From Bolinopsis microptera (Eukaryota > Ctenophora > Tentaculata > Lobata > Bolinopsidae): DNA of 60,000 nucleotides. The stretch spans positions 16,013,669-16,073,668 of the forward strand of contig NC_087072.1 in the NCBI RefSeq assembly GCF_026151205.1, read 5' to 3'. Below the pieces are notes generated by a model. It worked only from the letters and a program-made list of their open reading frames with translations. It made no database searches and was not told the origin of the DNA. This document shows, in pieces, positions 21,836 through 35,182 of the stretch. The stretch's first letter is position 1; each line of letters begins with the position of its first letter. The translations under genes were made by a program, and so were the position numbers.

Positions 21836-22935
21836 CATATTTGGGTATTCTATAATCTATACGGTCTGCACCAAGCACAACGCACATACCACATATATAT
21901 GCTAAATCATTTAAAAATTATATCATCGTATTTTTAGTGCCCTGGTGTACTCTTTGATACAAGTTATATACAATCTCTCTAGTGATTACAATCGCTCTCT
22001 CTCTCTCTCTCTATACATGAAATGTTCCGCTAATTTCAACCACCGGTCACCGGTCACGTGTGTCGGACGCATGTGCATGGCTTCCTTCACTGCATAAAAG
22101 TACAGATTCTCTGCCTAGTTTGTTGTAGTATAATTGTATTCTACACAATGTACTCTGTCCACCTTGTATAACTGATGTACATGTATTTATTGCACGCTAC
22201 TTCTAGTATAATTGGATTGTATGAGCTCTGGTATACTCCAGGTTGTATTTGAATTGCTCTCCAAAGAGGGTGGTGAATAGCAAGCAGCCATTTAGATTCA
22301 TCTCATGGATACATACATGCAAACGCGTACGCCGTGAATACACTTTGCTGTTGTTACAGTATTACTATTAACTAGCTTTTAGCCACCTAGGTATTACTTC
22401 TTTGTTCCTTGCCATTGCCCTATCTGATGTTGCGTATTTTAATTTAGATTAACTGTCGCTACTGTGTCTGTACTACAAGATTTCACCAGCCACTTGCACC
22501 AGTTACTGTTAATCGGGATTTAATTGCAGATTTACCAGATCCAATATCCTTAACGAAACCTTAGACCGACTGCAGAAGATGGGTTAAATTTGCGTAATTT
22601 GATATGCATATACCCGTTATCTCTCATTGTTTCTATACATAATATACTAATCCTGCAGGGCCACTGCTGGTCGCATATTCGCTCGTATACGCTTGTTTAA
22701 ACTTTCAAAAGGAATTTTATAACATTTTTTTAGATCACTTTGAAACGTTTCATTTTGCAAGGACCTTAAATCATATTTGCTGCAGGAATTTCACGTAGGT
22801 GATCATGTCTCCGTCAACACTTATTTGAACAGGATAGCGTAAAGCTTGAGCGAACAAGTGATACGCTTCTATCTGAAAAAAATTTGCGCTTCATTGTTGA
22901 TAAAGATCAAAAGACGTTACTTCTAACTGCCCAAG
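21836..22935. other. Upstream region of sulfotransferase A
   Basis: No ORF or repeat that I can name, apart from a short CT run (about 21988-22012). It must hold the 5' UTR and promoter of the gene starting at 22936, but I cannot point to a TATA box or initiator with confidence. Confidence 0.3.
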
Positions 22936-25900
22936 ATGTTCCTATCCAGAAAAGCTCTGATTGGTGCTTTGGTGACGCTCTTTTGTCTAAGCGCTCTTAT
23001 CTACAAAACAGAACCCTACCGAGACCTCTTAAATAACTTTCAAGGTAAAAACCCTGGTAGAGAGCAGCAACATTTTTCACTGGAATTGGAACATTCAAAA
23101 CAAGTTAAAAAATAAAATATGTCATTTTGAACGATATCCACCGACTCTGTCATCCGGTTAAATGTCCATCCTTGTTATTTATCATGTTTATCTTTACAGG
23201 GGGTGAAAACATAGTCATAGAGATCTCCTCTGATCCAGATAAAACCCCCGCAAACCATGAAACGGTTAGTTTGGTTACTCTTTTTAATGTTATAATATTA
23301 CAATAAGAATTGATTGTCCATTAAACGCTTGCTATATTATGACGCAGTGAAACTATTGGACTACGATGTATGGGGACTTGTCACCCCATGGCAACATTAA
23401 AATATATTGACTCTGTTACATCGTTTCCTGTATACATTCCTATATACATTTTTCGTGGACCCTTTTATATATGGACCTTATTCTTGAGGGTATTTGGATT
23501 CAACTTAAAGTCAGGGTTACATTTATGGTTATGGTTAGGAACAGATCGGTGGCGTACCGTTGCAACGTTACGCCACTGGAGGTATTGCTAAGTTTATCGA
23601 CTGATATTTTTCTCAGGACATCAGGACTAACAGTGATGGTAGCTCCAATGCTCAATCAATCAATTCTCTGCAGAAAGTAACTGAGGAGAAGCCTCCAGAA
23701 CACCAATTAATATCATCATACACAAAACTTTTTGATGTTGTAGATGACGTCAGGGAACCAACAGAACCGCTTTATGAGAAACCCACAGAGCCAATAGATC
23801 CTGCAAACGATATAATGCAACCCACAAAGAGGGATCTCTCAATATCTTCTCCACAACCTGTAGCGACAATAGAGCCTAGAGGTCATCACGCAGCAGCAGC
23901 AGCAGTAGTACCAGACCAGGAGTCACCTAAGAAGATAGGTGACTCGTGGGACCACGTCAAGAAAACTGATGACATTCTGGAATTTGTTCGTTCGCAGTGC
24001 GTAAAGTATGAAATGATAACGGTTGTGCCGGGCGAGGAGGCTAAGAAACCAAGAATGTTGGTAATCACAAAAAACTGGATTGAGAACATGATTTTATATT
24101 CTAGTAATCCTAAGACCGGGTCTACATCGTTCAAAAAGTGGTTTGCCAGATTACAAGGTGAAAATAAGGATTATGAGAAAATGTCTGGTGTTCACGCAAT
24201 GAAAAAATATGGGAATATAGATGAAGCTTGGATTTCCGCCGAGTCCAAATCAAGCGACCCCGATAGCGTGTGAGTACAAATTAAAATGTTGCACTTTGTT
24301 ATACTTATCTAAACTTATCGTGGGCAATGAGGCTCGCTCTACCTGCCCTAGAATTGGTCACCAAGTCGGGCAGAGGCTCCTATTTCGGCATATCAATTGT
24401 AAATCCGTTTCGTTGTGAATGCTTTTGATTTAGATAAACACTAACCTGAAACTACCTCAGAACACTGAACGACGTGATAAAACCGTTCTATAAAGTTGGC
24501 TTTATGAGAAATCCACTCCTTCGGTTAATATCTGGTTTCAGAGATAAAATTCTAAGGTGAGATGTTGTTCCCTTTTTTTGAAGTCTGTAAAGTGAGACTT
24601 AGTCACCGTGGTGCACTGGTGCCCTCACCGTGGTGCACTGGTGACCTAACCAATTTCCAAACACATCTAATTTTATGAACGCTGAAAAATATACTCTCAA
24701 GAATGAAGAAAGCCTTGAATCGTTTATTTAACTACGTGAAACTTACAGGAGAGCGGAAGATGGTATAAAACCAGAAATGAGGATCGTAGATCCGAGTCTG
24801 ACAGCTGAGTCACCGGACACACAAAAATTTGCAGCATTTACTGAGGGAGTTATGAAAGGAACTGTAAGTACAAAAATTAAAACTTAAATCAACTCTCTAA
24901 TTCCTTATTTCATTGGTAGTGGACGGGCAGAGGAGTTTTTAGTGTAATTTATTAACCTCAGCTGCTAGTCTAAATATCTAGCTATGTACTTCATTACGTG
25001 TGGTACGCAGTTCAAGTAAATGTTACTAGCTATGATACTTATTACCTATTTCCAGATCAAGAACATCCACTATACGACTCAGTGGAGTAAAATGAAGATA
25101 TGCGATTTCCCTTACGACATTATCGCACAGGTAATTTTTCACAGTTAGGACTTTGGTGTAATTTAAAACAAGCCCGTTTTACTTATTTTGTCAAGATAAG
25201 TGTAAAATCTTGAATTTTGGTATTTTTTAAATTTGACGTAGTTAGGAGGTTAGGATGCCATGTTTGCACACGAAACAATTTTAAGACGGAGACAACAAGT
25301 CAACAGATAAAGGAGATCCAGGAGCACACAAACACCACTCAGTTCGAGTTTCCTGGATCTAGAACAGATATTGGTTATGACAGCGTTGCTACTGTTAATT
25401 TGGCACACGAGTAAGTCTATTTTACGTTATATTTATAAACAGAGCAATGTAAGCAGGTCACTTAATCACAGAACTCTACAAAAGAGTTAGAAACTTTAAT
25501 TTTCTCTTTCGCATTATTGTTACTGGTAGCTTTCTGGATACTCTCTGGCCGAAAATGTTTGTTGCAGCAATGCAATTTAAACCTTAAACGATGAAATCAG
25601 GGCAAATCTATCAATTTAGTTACTGAAATTTAAAGGAATGCGATTACCGATGACTTTTAAAAAATAACCTAAAGATATATGGACACGTTCATTTTAGTTT
25701 GAGGATATTGGTAAACAAAAATAATAGCGTTTTCGACGATAGTGGCTTAATTTTGACATCTATTAACCTAGCATGTTCAGAAGTTCTGAACATTAGCCAC
25801 GTAACCCATACTCCCATATGCACCGCTCAGAAAGAAAATCTATTGTTGTTAGGCACTATAATGTTTCAAATGTCACATTTTGTGTGACTTAGTTAACTGC

Positions 25901-28131
25901 AGTTGTCTAATTATCATTCCTTGGTCTGAAATATAGTAAATTAGGTCAATCTTACAATTATGATACAACATTGGTTAATGGGCACGGATCGAACGGTTAC
26001 AAGGCAATATTTGGGTAACTTTGTCACACTCATGATACCATACCTCTATTCTACTGTGAGGTGTCCTGAAAACCCTTTCAACTCATTATTTGATAGTTGC
26101 TCTACCAATCATAGCCCTAAAATATATCGTTTTGAATAGTTAGCTAATACAGGCACTTGGTTATTGGGAAATGAGGGTTATTCTGTCACAATATATGAAA
26201 TTTTAAATTTTGGGCGAATTATTTATATTTGATTTTGGTTTGAAAGGCGTGAAAACTTTATATGATGACAATGTAGTTGATGCAAGTTAAGATCAGTTGA
26301 TGTTTACATTGTCACAAAAAATTATACGAAATCGTAAATAGATTAAAAACAATGATTATAGAATGAAATAGTCTCTTATAATAACCCTTATAATAACTGA
26401 TGTGACAAAGTGAACATGTCTTGCCCCTATTTTGAAGATCTATATTCTATACCTCTATTAGAATTCAACATTCTTAAGTTTAACAATTTTAGGTTAAATT
26501 TGTCAAAGTCACTAAAAATGTGACAAAATTAACTTTCCCTGCCCCAACGATATCAAGATAGTGTGTTAAAATTGGCATACTAGGATGCTTTATTGCCTGT
26601 ATAAATTAATCCAAACTACAAGATATATGTTAATGTGATGACGATTACCTAACTCTTATAATAACTGATGTGACAAAGTAAACATGTCTTGCCCCTATTT
26701 TTAAGATCTATAACTCTATTAGAATTCAACATTCTTTCAGAAACGATTCGAAGAATATTGTCCAGAACATCAGAGCTCAATTGTAACAATTTTAGATTAA
26801 TTTGTCAATGACACTGAAAATGTGACAAAATTAACTTTCCCTGCCCCAACAATATCAAGATATTGCACGTTAAAATTGGCATAGGATGCTTTATTACAGG
26901 TATATTAATCGATCCAAACTACGAAAAATATCTTTTAATCTGATGACGATTACCTAACTCTTATAATAACTGATGTGACAAAGTAAACATGTCTTGCCCC
27001 TATTTTGAAGAACTATACCTCTATTAGAATACTATGTAACTTAATCATCAAAAAATTGTCGATAAACTAGTTATTTTGCCAGCAAGGAGCTAACAGAGTT
27101 ATAATAATTTGTTTGTGACGAAATTACCCTATTTTTGACCTGGTTGTGGTAGTTTAATTGTGACACTGTTAACATATTACCACCTGATAATGATTCATGT
27201 GACTGGTGCATGGTACTAGCAGTGTTGTTTGATCCATAGTACGCAATATAAGGGGGTTTATGCTGGTATATCATTATTTGTTCAATTTCACATGTTCAGA
27301 TATCATCAAGATTATGTGACAAAGTAAACTTGGTTGTGCCTTCAGTGTTTTAATTCCTTACGACTATATGATATAATAACAATTCCCAGCACTTTCAGGC
27401 CATCAAATAAACCTACACTACTCAGCATTGCTTATCAGGGTGCCCTAAACATTCATCACATTTTTTTTAATGTGTGACAGTAAACCTGAGTGCACCATCT
27501 AACGAAAAAAGTCGTCAAATATGTAGGTAATGGTCATATGTACCCATCCAATCAACTGGACACTCAAAAATTTGGTCAAAAACGGCAGCAAGGGGTCCAT
27601 ATTTACTCCGTCACATGTTTATAGTGTGACAATGTAACCATTTCCGCGCCGGCCGTATTTAAGCGATATCTTATCACCTGATTAAGATATCGTTATCATG
27701 TGACAAAGTTAGCCTAGAGGATGATACGATTATCCTAACCATCAAGGGTTTATGTAATCTCATAGTGTGACAAATTCAACTACACTGTGCCATTTAATAG
27801 GGTCACTTATATTTACCAATATCCTCAAACTCAAATGAACGTGTCCATATAACTAATATCCCTACTTTTCAGATTCTACGATAAAGTAAAACCAGACATC
27901 ATGGAGCAGATATATCAGTATTATAAGTGGGACTTTGTGCTAATGGGCTACACAAAATTTAGTAATCCTAATTTCCCTTACTTAGACTTTGATCAGGACT
28001 TTGAGAAAGAATTTGGCCCTTTGGATGTAGGGATCCCAAAACGTAAAACAGCACCGTCCCGTCCTCCGACACCAGCTGAACCGCGAAAACCTATAAAGAT
28101 TGATTGGGGTTCTCGATTTAATAGTAATTAA
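22936..28131 (+). CDS. Carbohydrate sulfotransferase-like protein A (8 exons, 498 aa)
   Basis: Exons: 22936-23044, 23200-23264, 23617-24269, 24461-24556, 24749-24863, 25056-25130, 25286-25410 and 27873-28131. All have GT-AG borders, and the sum is in frame. The product is a predicted type II Golgi protein that transfers sulfate from PAPS to a glycan (Sulfotransfer_2, CHST8-14/HNK-1ST group). Residues 6-23 form a signal anchor (ALIGALVTLFCLSALIY). An acidic linker of about 140 residues follows. The 5'-phosphosulfate-binding motif NPKTGSTSFKKW is near 222-233, and the 3'-phosphate motif RNPLLRLISGFRDK is near 292-305, with Asn where the family usually has Asp. The family's YD-I-ET block reads KICDFPYDIIAQTET, and its C-terminal block WDFVLMGYTKFSNPNFPYL. 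The acceptor glycan cannot be inferred. Intron 7 (2.46 kb) contains an R4 transposon. Confidence 0.92.
25676..27851. mobile_element. Repeat element R4, copy 2 (complete, in intron 7 of gene A)
   Basis: Terminal inverted repeats of about 40 bp. The left is TATATGGACACGTTCATTTT then AGTTTGAGGATATTGGTAAA; the right is its inverse with a few changes. TA flanks are compatible with a TA target site. There is no transposase. The interior carries about a dozen same-strand copies of TGTGACAAARTWAAC, usually followed by TGCC (near 25887, 26400, 26520, 26667, 26820, 26972, 27115, 27316, 27473, 27625, 27699 and 27765). Part of the array arose by duplication of a block of about 270-300 bp (26390, 26655, 26960). 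Confidence 0.8.
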
Positions 28132-29040
28132 TTATGAAAGAGAAATTAATATTTTTGCTTTTGTAATGTTGTAGTTCTGGGGTAATCTGTAACACTATTT
28201 TTCAAGGGAATTCTGTCGAAATGACTCCCTGACGAAACGAATAAACCAATTGTTTTTGATAAATATATTTTGATATGTAAAAAGTTGGTTAAGTTTTAAA
28301 ATATTTTAAAGAGCAGGTAACACTTTGTTATACTCTTTTTGTGGTTTTGTTTATCAGCTGTTAAGCTGACATTGACATTTAATTCAGAGGTAATTTATTT
28401 GGTTACAAAAATAGTTTCTTTTTTTTCAAAAATCAAGCGCCATGCTTTTCAGATAATGAAATAATTCTTGAAAATTATTAGACAAGAAGCAGACGACCGC
28501 AATACAAATTTACCCGGTAAAAAGTTTGGTCGAATTAGAAAACGGATAGGTCTAACATCTTATTTAACTATATTATGAAGTTTAGGCATGTTTTATGTTC
28601 GAAACCATTAGTCAATATAAGGGACACACTATAACTCTCACTCTCCAGGTACTATATGGAGATAGTTCTCAGTGGCATCACTTACCTTATTACCAAAACA
28701 CGTTATCCTGCACTTATGATCCATGGTTAGAGAGGGTGTAACTGTAATACAAGATGTAACTGTTCAAGATGCGTTATCGGGGATCATTGTTGCTGTTTAT
28801 AATATCAACTACGTTTTATACAAGATCTCCTCGTAATCGTAGCATCTAGCAATGCATTTAAGGGATAAACACTTATGTCGAGTGTTGACTGAGCAGTGAG
28901 CCCAGTAAGTACACGGTAAGAGAGCAACATCAGAAAAGAGCAATATCAGCGTTCGTACTTTTTTAATTTTCGCCTTGACCTTAACGCATTCCCCAATTTA
29001 ATTGGCATATACAATGCATTATTGTCGGTAGTATCAAAAA
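28132..29040. other. 3' flank of gene A, no gene seen
   Basis: Probable 3' UTR (aataaa-like aataaacc near 28240) and AT-rich spacer with no recognisable element. Confidence 0.35.
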
Positions 29041-29044
29041 CGTG

Positions 29045-30680
29045 TATGGACATTGGACATGTTCATTGGAAGTTGAGGATATAACTACAATTTTAGTAAC
29101 CCTATTAAATGGCACGGTGTAGTTAACTTCCATGGTTATTGGTCACTCTTAGGATAATAGTTTCATCCTCAGGGAAAAATTCAAGAATCAATAGTTCCCA
29201 CAGTCAGACAACGAATGAGTTTAAAAATTCCAACAAAATCTTTATAACATCATTGGTAAAACATTTTCGGACATCTTCAGTACCTAATAAAGATAAGGGT
29301 TAATACTCCAATTATATCAGAAAATTTTAATTTGAACTAAAGGATGTTAGCTGTAAAAAGAAGCCAAACTCTCAAAAATGGAATGGGAAGCACTCGGGTA
29401 TGGGGGGTTGTGAGGCCCCAACTAGTCGGAAAAAATATACTAGTCCCTGCATTAAGGGTGAAATAATTTAAGGACCATTATCAAAAGTTTTATTTTCAAA
29501 TAAAAGTGGCATACCAAAAGGATCACATGAATTAATACCATATGGTTTCAAGGTTCTGAGTTTTTGTATAAGTAGATGTTCGTTAACTTCTAAATTACTA
29601 GGACTAGAATTCTTTAGGATAAAAACATTATAAGAAGCATCAAAATCAGGTCTATTGGAAAGGTTATGTGAGTCTATTAGGTGAGCTGCTAAACTGTAAG
29701 TGTCACTATCATCAGATAAAAAATCATCACTATGTTTTAAGGAAGGGTCTTTCAATAATTTATAATAGTTAGCTCTATGTTCGGTTACTCTTTCATGCAA
29801 AGTCCTAATGGTACGTCCAACATAGCAGAAAGGAGATGGACATAATTTACAAATGAATATATAGACTATGTTGTAGCTAGAACAGGTCCCTGGAGCTTGT
29901 CTTATCTTGACTCCATTAATACAATAACACTTTTCACTTCCTATCATTGCACAACACTTACAATTTCTTTGATGGCAAGGTTCTGTTTTTGTTACAGTGT
30001 TATCCTCTGCGTGCAATTGTGGGTTGAGGAGTCTTCTCCGCAAAGATGCGCCTGATCTTTTAACATAACTGAATAGTCTTTTGCCGGTGTTTCTATCCTT
30101 GTTGGAGGTCTCCGTTGTACTTGTCGTGTCGGTGTTAGAGGTAGACGACAAACTCGGAGAAGTCTCTATGGTGGACTCAAACTTTTCAATTACGTCTATC
30201 AGTGCCGCGTCACCTCCGAAGGTGGAGATAACACGTATTGTGTTATCAGGGGACACAGGGAGCAATATAGAACTGTTCGAGGTGTCCCTGCAGGGAAAAA
30301 TTCACATGACGATATCTTTATCAGGTGATAAGATATCGCTTGAATTCGGCCGGCAGTGAGAGGTTAATTTTGTCACACTATAAATGTGTGACAGATTTAA
30401 CATGCCCCTTGCTGACATGTTTGACAAACTTTTCTAATGTCCACTATCCAGTTGATAGGATAGTTCTATTATCCATATGACTATTATCTACAAATGTAAC
30501 GACCTTTTTTCGCTAAATGATGCCACCAGGTTAATTCCGTTACACAATACACAATACACATGTATATTATATAAGCGATGTTTATTGTTTAGGACACCCT
30601 GAGAAAGAATGCTGACTGGTTTAGCATTGTTTTGTGACCTGTAGGAATTGTTAACATATCTTATTTTAACATTACTAGAC
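29045..30680 (-). mobile_element. Repeat element R4, copy 3 (inverted, split by Penelope-like insertion)
   Basis: On the minus strand it matches the 3' half of copies 1 and 2: the taagcgatatcttatcacct block at about 30335-30355, gtgccatttaatagggt near 29100, and the end atatcctcaact...gaacatgtcc near 29056-29082. It is interrupted at 29184-30290. Its 5' side ends at an R3 repeat (30683). Confidence 0.75.
29184..30290 (-). mobile_element. 5'-truncated Penelope-like element with GIY-YIG endonuclease
   Basis: The frame at 30265-29468 (265 residues) carries a Cys-rich zinc-binding-like segment, CHQRNCKCCAM (about 97-107), then further cysteines. A GIY-YIG nuclease core follows (IVYIFICKLC ... 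CYVGRTIRTLHERVTEHR, about 133-164). This order is typical of the C-terminus of Penelope-like retroelements; the reverse transcriptase part is missing. CAGGGAAAAATTCA lies on both sides (29170-29183, 30291-30304), a 14-bp target duplication inside an R4 copy, which fixes the element ends. The nuclease frame is open, so the insertion is fairly young. Confidence 0.88.
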
Positions 30681-30682
30681 AC

Positions 30683-31452
<770 letters not shown>

Positions 31453-32572
31453 TATTGATTTGTATAACTACAGGTCTTTGTTTTGTGTGATGAAAGTGGT
31501 GTATTTGTATGTTGTATTATAATGAGCGCACTATAGCTTATAGTTCATACGTGTAAACCTGCAAACTAATTATAATATACCACACAGCTGCAACAAACAT
31601 TTAGGTATTTAGCCAGCTTTGCCTTGAGTATTATATGGAACTGTGCACTCGATATGCAATATTTATGATGTTAGATTCACCTTCGGTGCTTTCATTGTGT
31701 CGGTAAAGATTAGTTGGAATCTTCAGTGAATAACAAAATGACTATATATCTTAGATACAATGTGATATATCCTGGTAGTTTGTTGTATTAACATGACCTG
31801 GACGATGCACGGTTTCCACAGCACAATCTTCCTGCAATCTTCCATGAGGTTGTGAGTGTTTATTGAGTGTTTCTTGAGTGTTTCTCTCCTGGCCTGACTC
31901 CTTTGTTTAATGTTATGGCTCGCCTCGTTCATATATTGTCTTCTGGCAACTATAACCGCAAGGTTGTAGAGGTATTATTAAAGGTTGAGCGCCCATTTAT
32001 TTCTTTATCAAGTTTTTAATTAGTCATTAGTGATAGTATATTTTTCCTAAATTTATACAAATAAACAGTTTTATATTTCAACAATTGGTATAATAAGCTG
32101 GGTTGTTATAAACAGCTGTAAAGCTTATTGCTTGTAAGAATCTTACAATGTAAAGTATTTCTGTTGAAAATGCATCGGAAGCAGCATGTCATCAAAGTTT
32201 GCGAAAAGTGACTTCAATTTGCCATTTATACTTATAGAGATAGTATGCTTGCTTACTGCCGCCTCAGACAAATTTATTTATATTCGGTCTCGAGCCTCGG
32301 CGTCAGTTTCTCTGTCAATTTCGAACCCGACCGTTTATTTTTATGACCTCTTACTTAAGTTCGAATCCACTGTTTTGTAGCATCTAAAAATGTTTCTTAC
32401 AATTGAAGAAATTTACAAAATATCACCGTGGTCACACTTAAGTGCACCAGTCACCACGCTCCATTAATTTTCCCTATCATAAATCATTGGCGTAATCATC
32501 GAAATAAAAAATACACTTAAAGATAGTTCTGAAACTTTTAAGTGGTGATTACAGACGTAAGCTTGTATTCGA
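31453..32572. other. Spacer, no gene seen
   Basis: AT-rich, no credible ORF or repeat. Confidence 0.35.
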
Positions 32573-32822
32573 GGGTGGAGAGTGGATAGTGGAGAGTGGA
32601 TAGTGGAGAGTGGAGAGTGGAGAGTGGAGAGTGGAGAGTGGAGAGTGGAGAGTGGAGAGTGGAGAGTGGAGAGTGGAGAGTGGAGAGTGGAGAGTGGAGA
32701 GTGGAGAGTGGAGAGTGGAGAGTGGAGAGTGGAGAGTGGAGAGTGGAGAGTGGAGAGTGGAGAGTGGAGAGTGGAGAGTGGAGAGTGGAGAGTGGAGAGT
32801 GGAGAGTGGAGAGTGGAGAGTG
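32573..32822 (+). repeat. 7-bp minisatellite (GAGAGTG)
   Basis: About 35 near-perfect units. The first few contain GATAGTG variants. Frames such as WRVESGE on either strand are by-products. Confidence 0.95.
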
Positions 32823-33018
32823 GTGTATGTGACGAGAGTGGTGTACACTGTTCGTGACGACTGCTGATTACGTGTTGTCTAATTTTACGGCACGGTAATT
32901 TGATAAAATAAAATACCAAAATGTATGCAGAATGGTTGATAAATTAAACTTGTTACCATACGGGCATACGAGCTTCAGTGTACATAAAAATGTTTATCAT
33001 TGCTGTTGCAGTTATATT

Positions 33019-33110
33019 AAGGTCTGATCGCTGCACCAATTGTTGCACTGAATAGGCTGAGAGAAAGGTCTGATCGCTGCACCAATTGTTGCACCGAATA
33101 GGCTGAGAGA
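33019..33110 (+). repeat. 46-bp tandem duplication
   Basis: Two units beginning aaggtctgatcgctgcacca, differing at about two positions. Confidence 0.9.
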
Positions 33111-33730
33111 GATGCAGCCCACCCTGAGAAATATGATACGTAAAAGGTATAACCACTTTTTATCCGACTCTCTCCACATTAAATATGCTAATGGTTAATC
33201 ACGGGGGTTCTGTAGGACGGTCAATGGTACATTGGTACAACTTGAGACTGTTACAATTCTTCTAACTTGGATCAGCCAAGTCTTGTTTTATTTGTTATTT
33301 GAATTTATCATCAACCTCCGCGGGAAACTTAACACCCTGGTTGCTTTACTTGCTGTGCACATTTTATTACTTTGCAGCTGATATCTTACATCTTTAGCTT
33401 GCACAATGAATACCAAAAAGCTGTGTTTGGGATAACATCTTGTTTAAGTTTTGCTTAAATTTTTAGTTGTTATTTGAAGTAAGCATCTTAGCCGTCTGAT
33501 TAAAATATCTTGACATTAAAATGTATTGATTTCAAAGCGATCTTTTGTACAAAGGGAGTACCTAACTTAATTGTTTGAAAACAGACCGTAGTACCCTGGA
33601 CTCAGCTGCCGTAATTACTTAATTATAAATTATGTAATAAGTCACTTTGCCAAGAAAGTTGCCAGCAAAATTGAGTCTGATACCAACTTTTTAAAGAACC
33701 TAACAGCCTAACACACCCCTCAGTCTATGA

Positions 33731-35142
33731 CAAGGTCAAAAGGAAATCGCGATTTTCCCCATTCTCCGCGACAAATCGCGATTTTTGACGTTTGCCGAGA
33801 CAAATCGCAATTTTCTCAGATCCTCGTGACAAATTGCGATTATTCCAGTTCTCTGAGGACCAAATTTGCGCACTCTCCTTTATAAATCCGAGGGCCAAAT
33901 ATCACGTTCCTTATAATTATATGGAACTAATCACATCCACAGCCTTCCGAATGTAGTATAGGTACGGACCGAAAAAGTATTTTCGGCTCATAATGCTCAG
34001 GGTAGCATGAAACATGAACATTGAACATTTAGAACAAAAGTAGTTTCCAGAAAAACTTTGAAAATAATTTCGATTTAGAAAATTTTCGGTCCGAGTCATT
34101 TTCGATGGGTACAAGGAAAGTGCCTCAATATGTAAGTTACTCTCCTTGTTTCTAGTATATAAACATAACTTTTATAATAATTCTTACGTAATAATTATAA
34201 CAATTTTCTATTATCACTAGAAGCCGCACAGACCTACTATCTCCACACAAACCAACTAGTAATTGTCATTACTGTAATCCTATGAACCATTTCATCCCTA
34301 ATTCATAATTCGTGTAACAACATCATGAAGAAGAGTCTGTTTAGATCTTAACACTTAAGATTATTAATATACAGGGTGTTTCAAAAATAATGTCCTGATT
34401 TTAAAAAACAATAATTTTTTTTATAAAGGAGCAAAATGCCCATTATCGGTTGCCATTAGTTCATAAAGCTTACAAATTTAATTTGTTAAGCTCATTTGTT
34501 CCAGCGATTCAACTTTGTTAATTTTTTTGGCTCCGTTCCAAAACGTCGAATTTTGAGAAAAATACCATGATACCCGATCCCCATCCAAGCTCTGACTTTC
34601 TCTCTAGTGATAGGCGACTCAACTGTTGCATAGGGGTTCTCATCTGCCCAAAACCTACAATTTTGGCGATTGACATGACCGCTCAGATGAAAATGAGCCT
34701 CATCTGAAAAAAATATCTGTTTCAAGAATTCTGAGTCAGATTCGATGCGATCAGCCATCATGCTGCCAAATTCGGTCCTTTGTTCTCTATTTTTTGGAGT
34801 TTGTGTCTGTTTGATTTTAATTTTTTAGGCAAACTTCTTCAGCTCTTTCCTCAAAATTCTCCAAACTGAAGTTGTCGATAACTTAAGCTCCCTACCAAGT
34901 GTTCTGGTTGACCTCCTTGGACTGTTCTCTAATTTTCTTTGTAGATGCTATTGTTTTGCCTGACGGGCCTGTCGCTCCCTAATCTATCTATACTAACAAG
35001 CTAGTTCACGAATTTATGACGTCTAACTTAGCTCTGCAAATACATTATCTTTCGCCGCAAATTCACCGCGATTTTGCCTAGTTTGACTTGTCGCGGTGCC
35101 GCGATTTTTGGCCTAAATAATCGCGATTTTCTTTTGTCCTTG
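33731..35142. mobile_element. hAT-like non-autonomous element, 8-bp TSD
   Basis: GTCTATGA flanks both ends (33723-33730, 35143-35150). Terminal inverted repeats begin CAAGGTCAAAAGGAAATCGC (left) and CAAGGACAAAAGAAAATCGC (right, inverted). Subterminal regions repeat AATCGCGATT-type units about seven times (33750-33845, 35065-35130). No hAT transposase. A mariner remnant sits inside. Confidence 0.88.
34371..34970 (-). mobile_element. Mariner/Tc-like transposase remnant
   Basis: The frame at 34761-34492 contains FFSDEAHFHLSGHVNRQNCR and ENPYATVESPITREKVRAWM, the second catalytic Asp region of a DDE/D transposase. More N-terminal pieces lie in broken frames up to about 34970. The 3' terminus is tacagggtgtttcaaaaata (from 34372), a common mariner end. 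Multiple stops; inactive. It is nested inside the hAT-like element. Confidence 0.8.
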
Positions 35143-35182
35143 GTCTATGACGAAGCCCACTAAATTAACTTATCCTGATTGC

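Noticed and set aside
23886-24134. Minus-strand ORF opposite sulfotransferase exon 3, also at 39053-39283 and 45766-45981
   Set aside because: Shadow of the conserved 5'-PSB exon; it recurs only because the sense strand is conserved.
32464-32919. Overlapping ORFs with WRVESGE or SPLSTLH repeats
   Set aside because: By-products of the 7-bp GAGAGTG minisatellite; no coding evidence outside the array.
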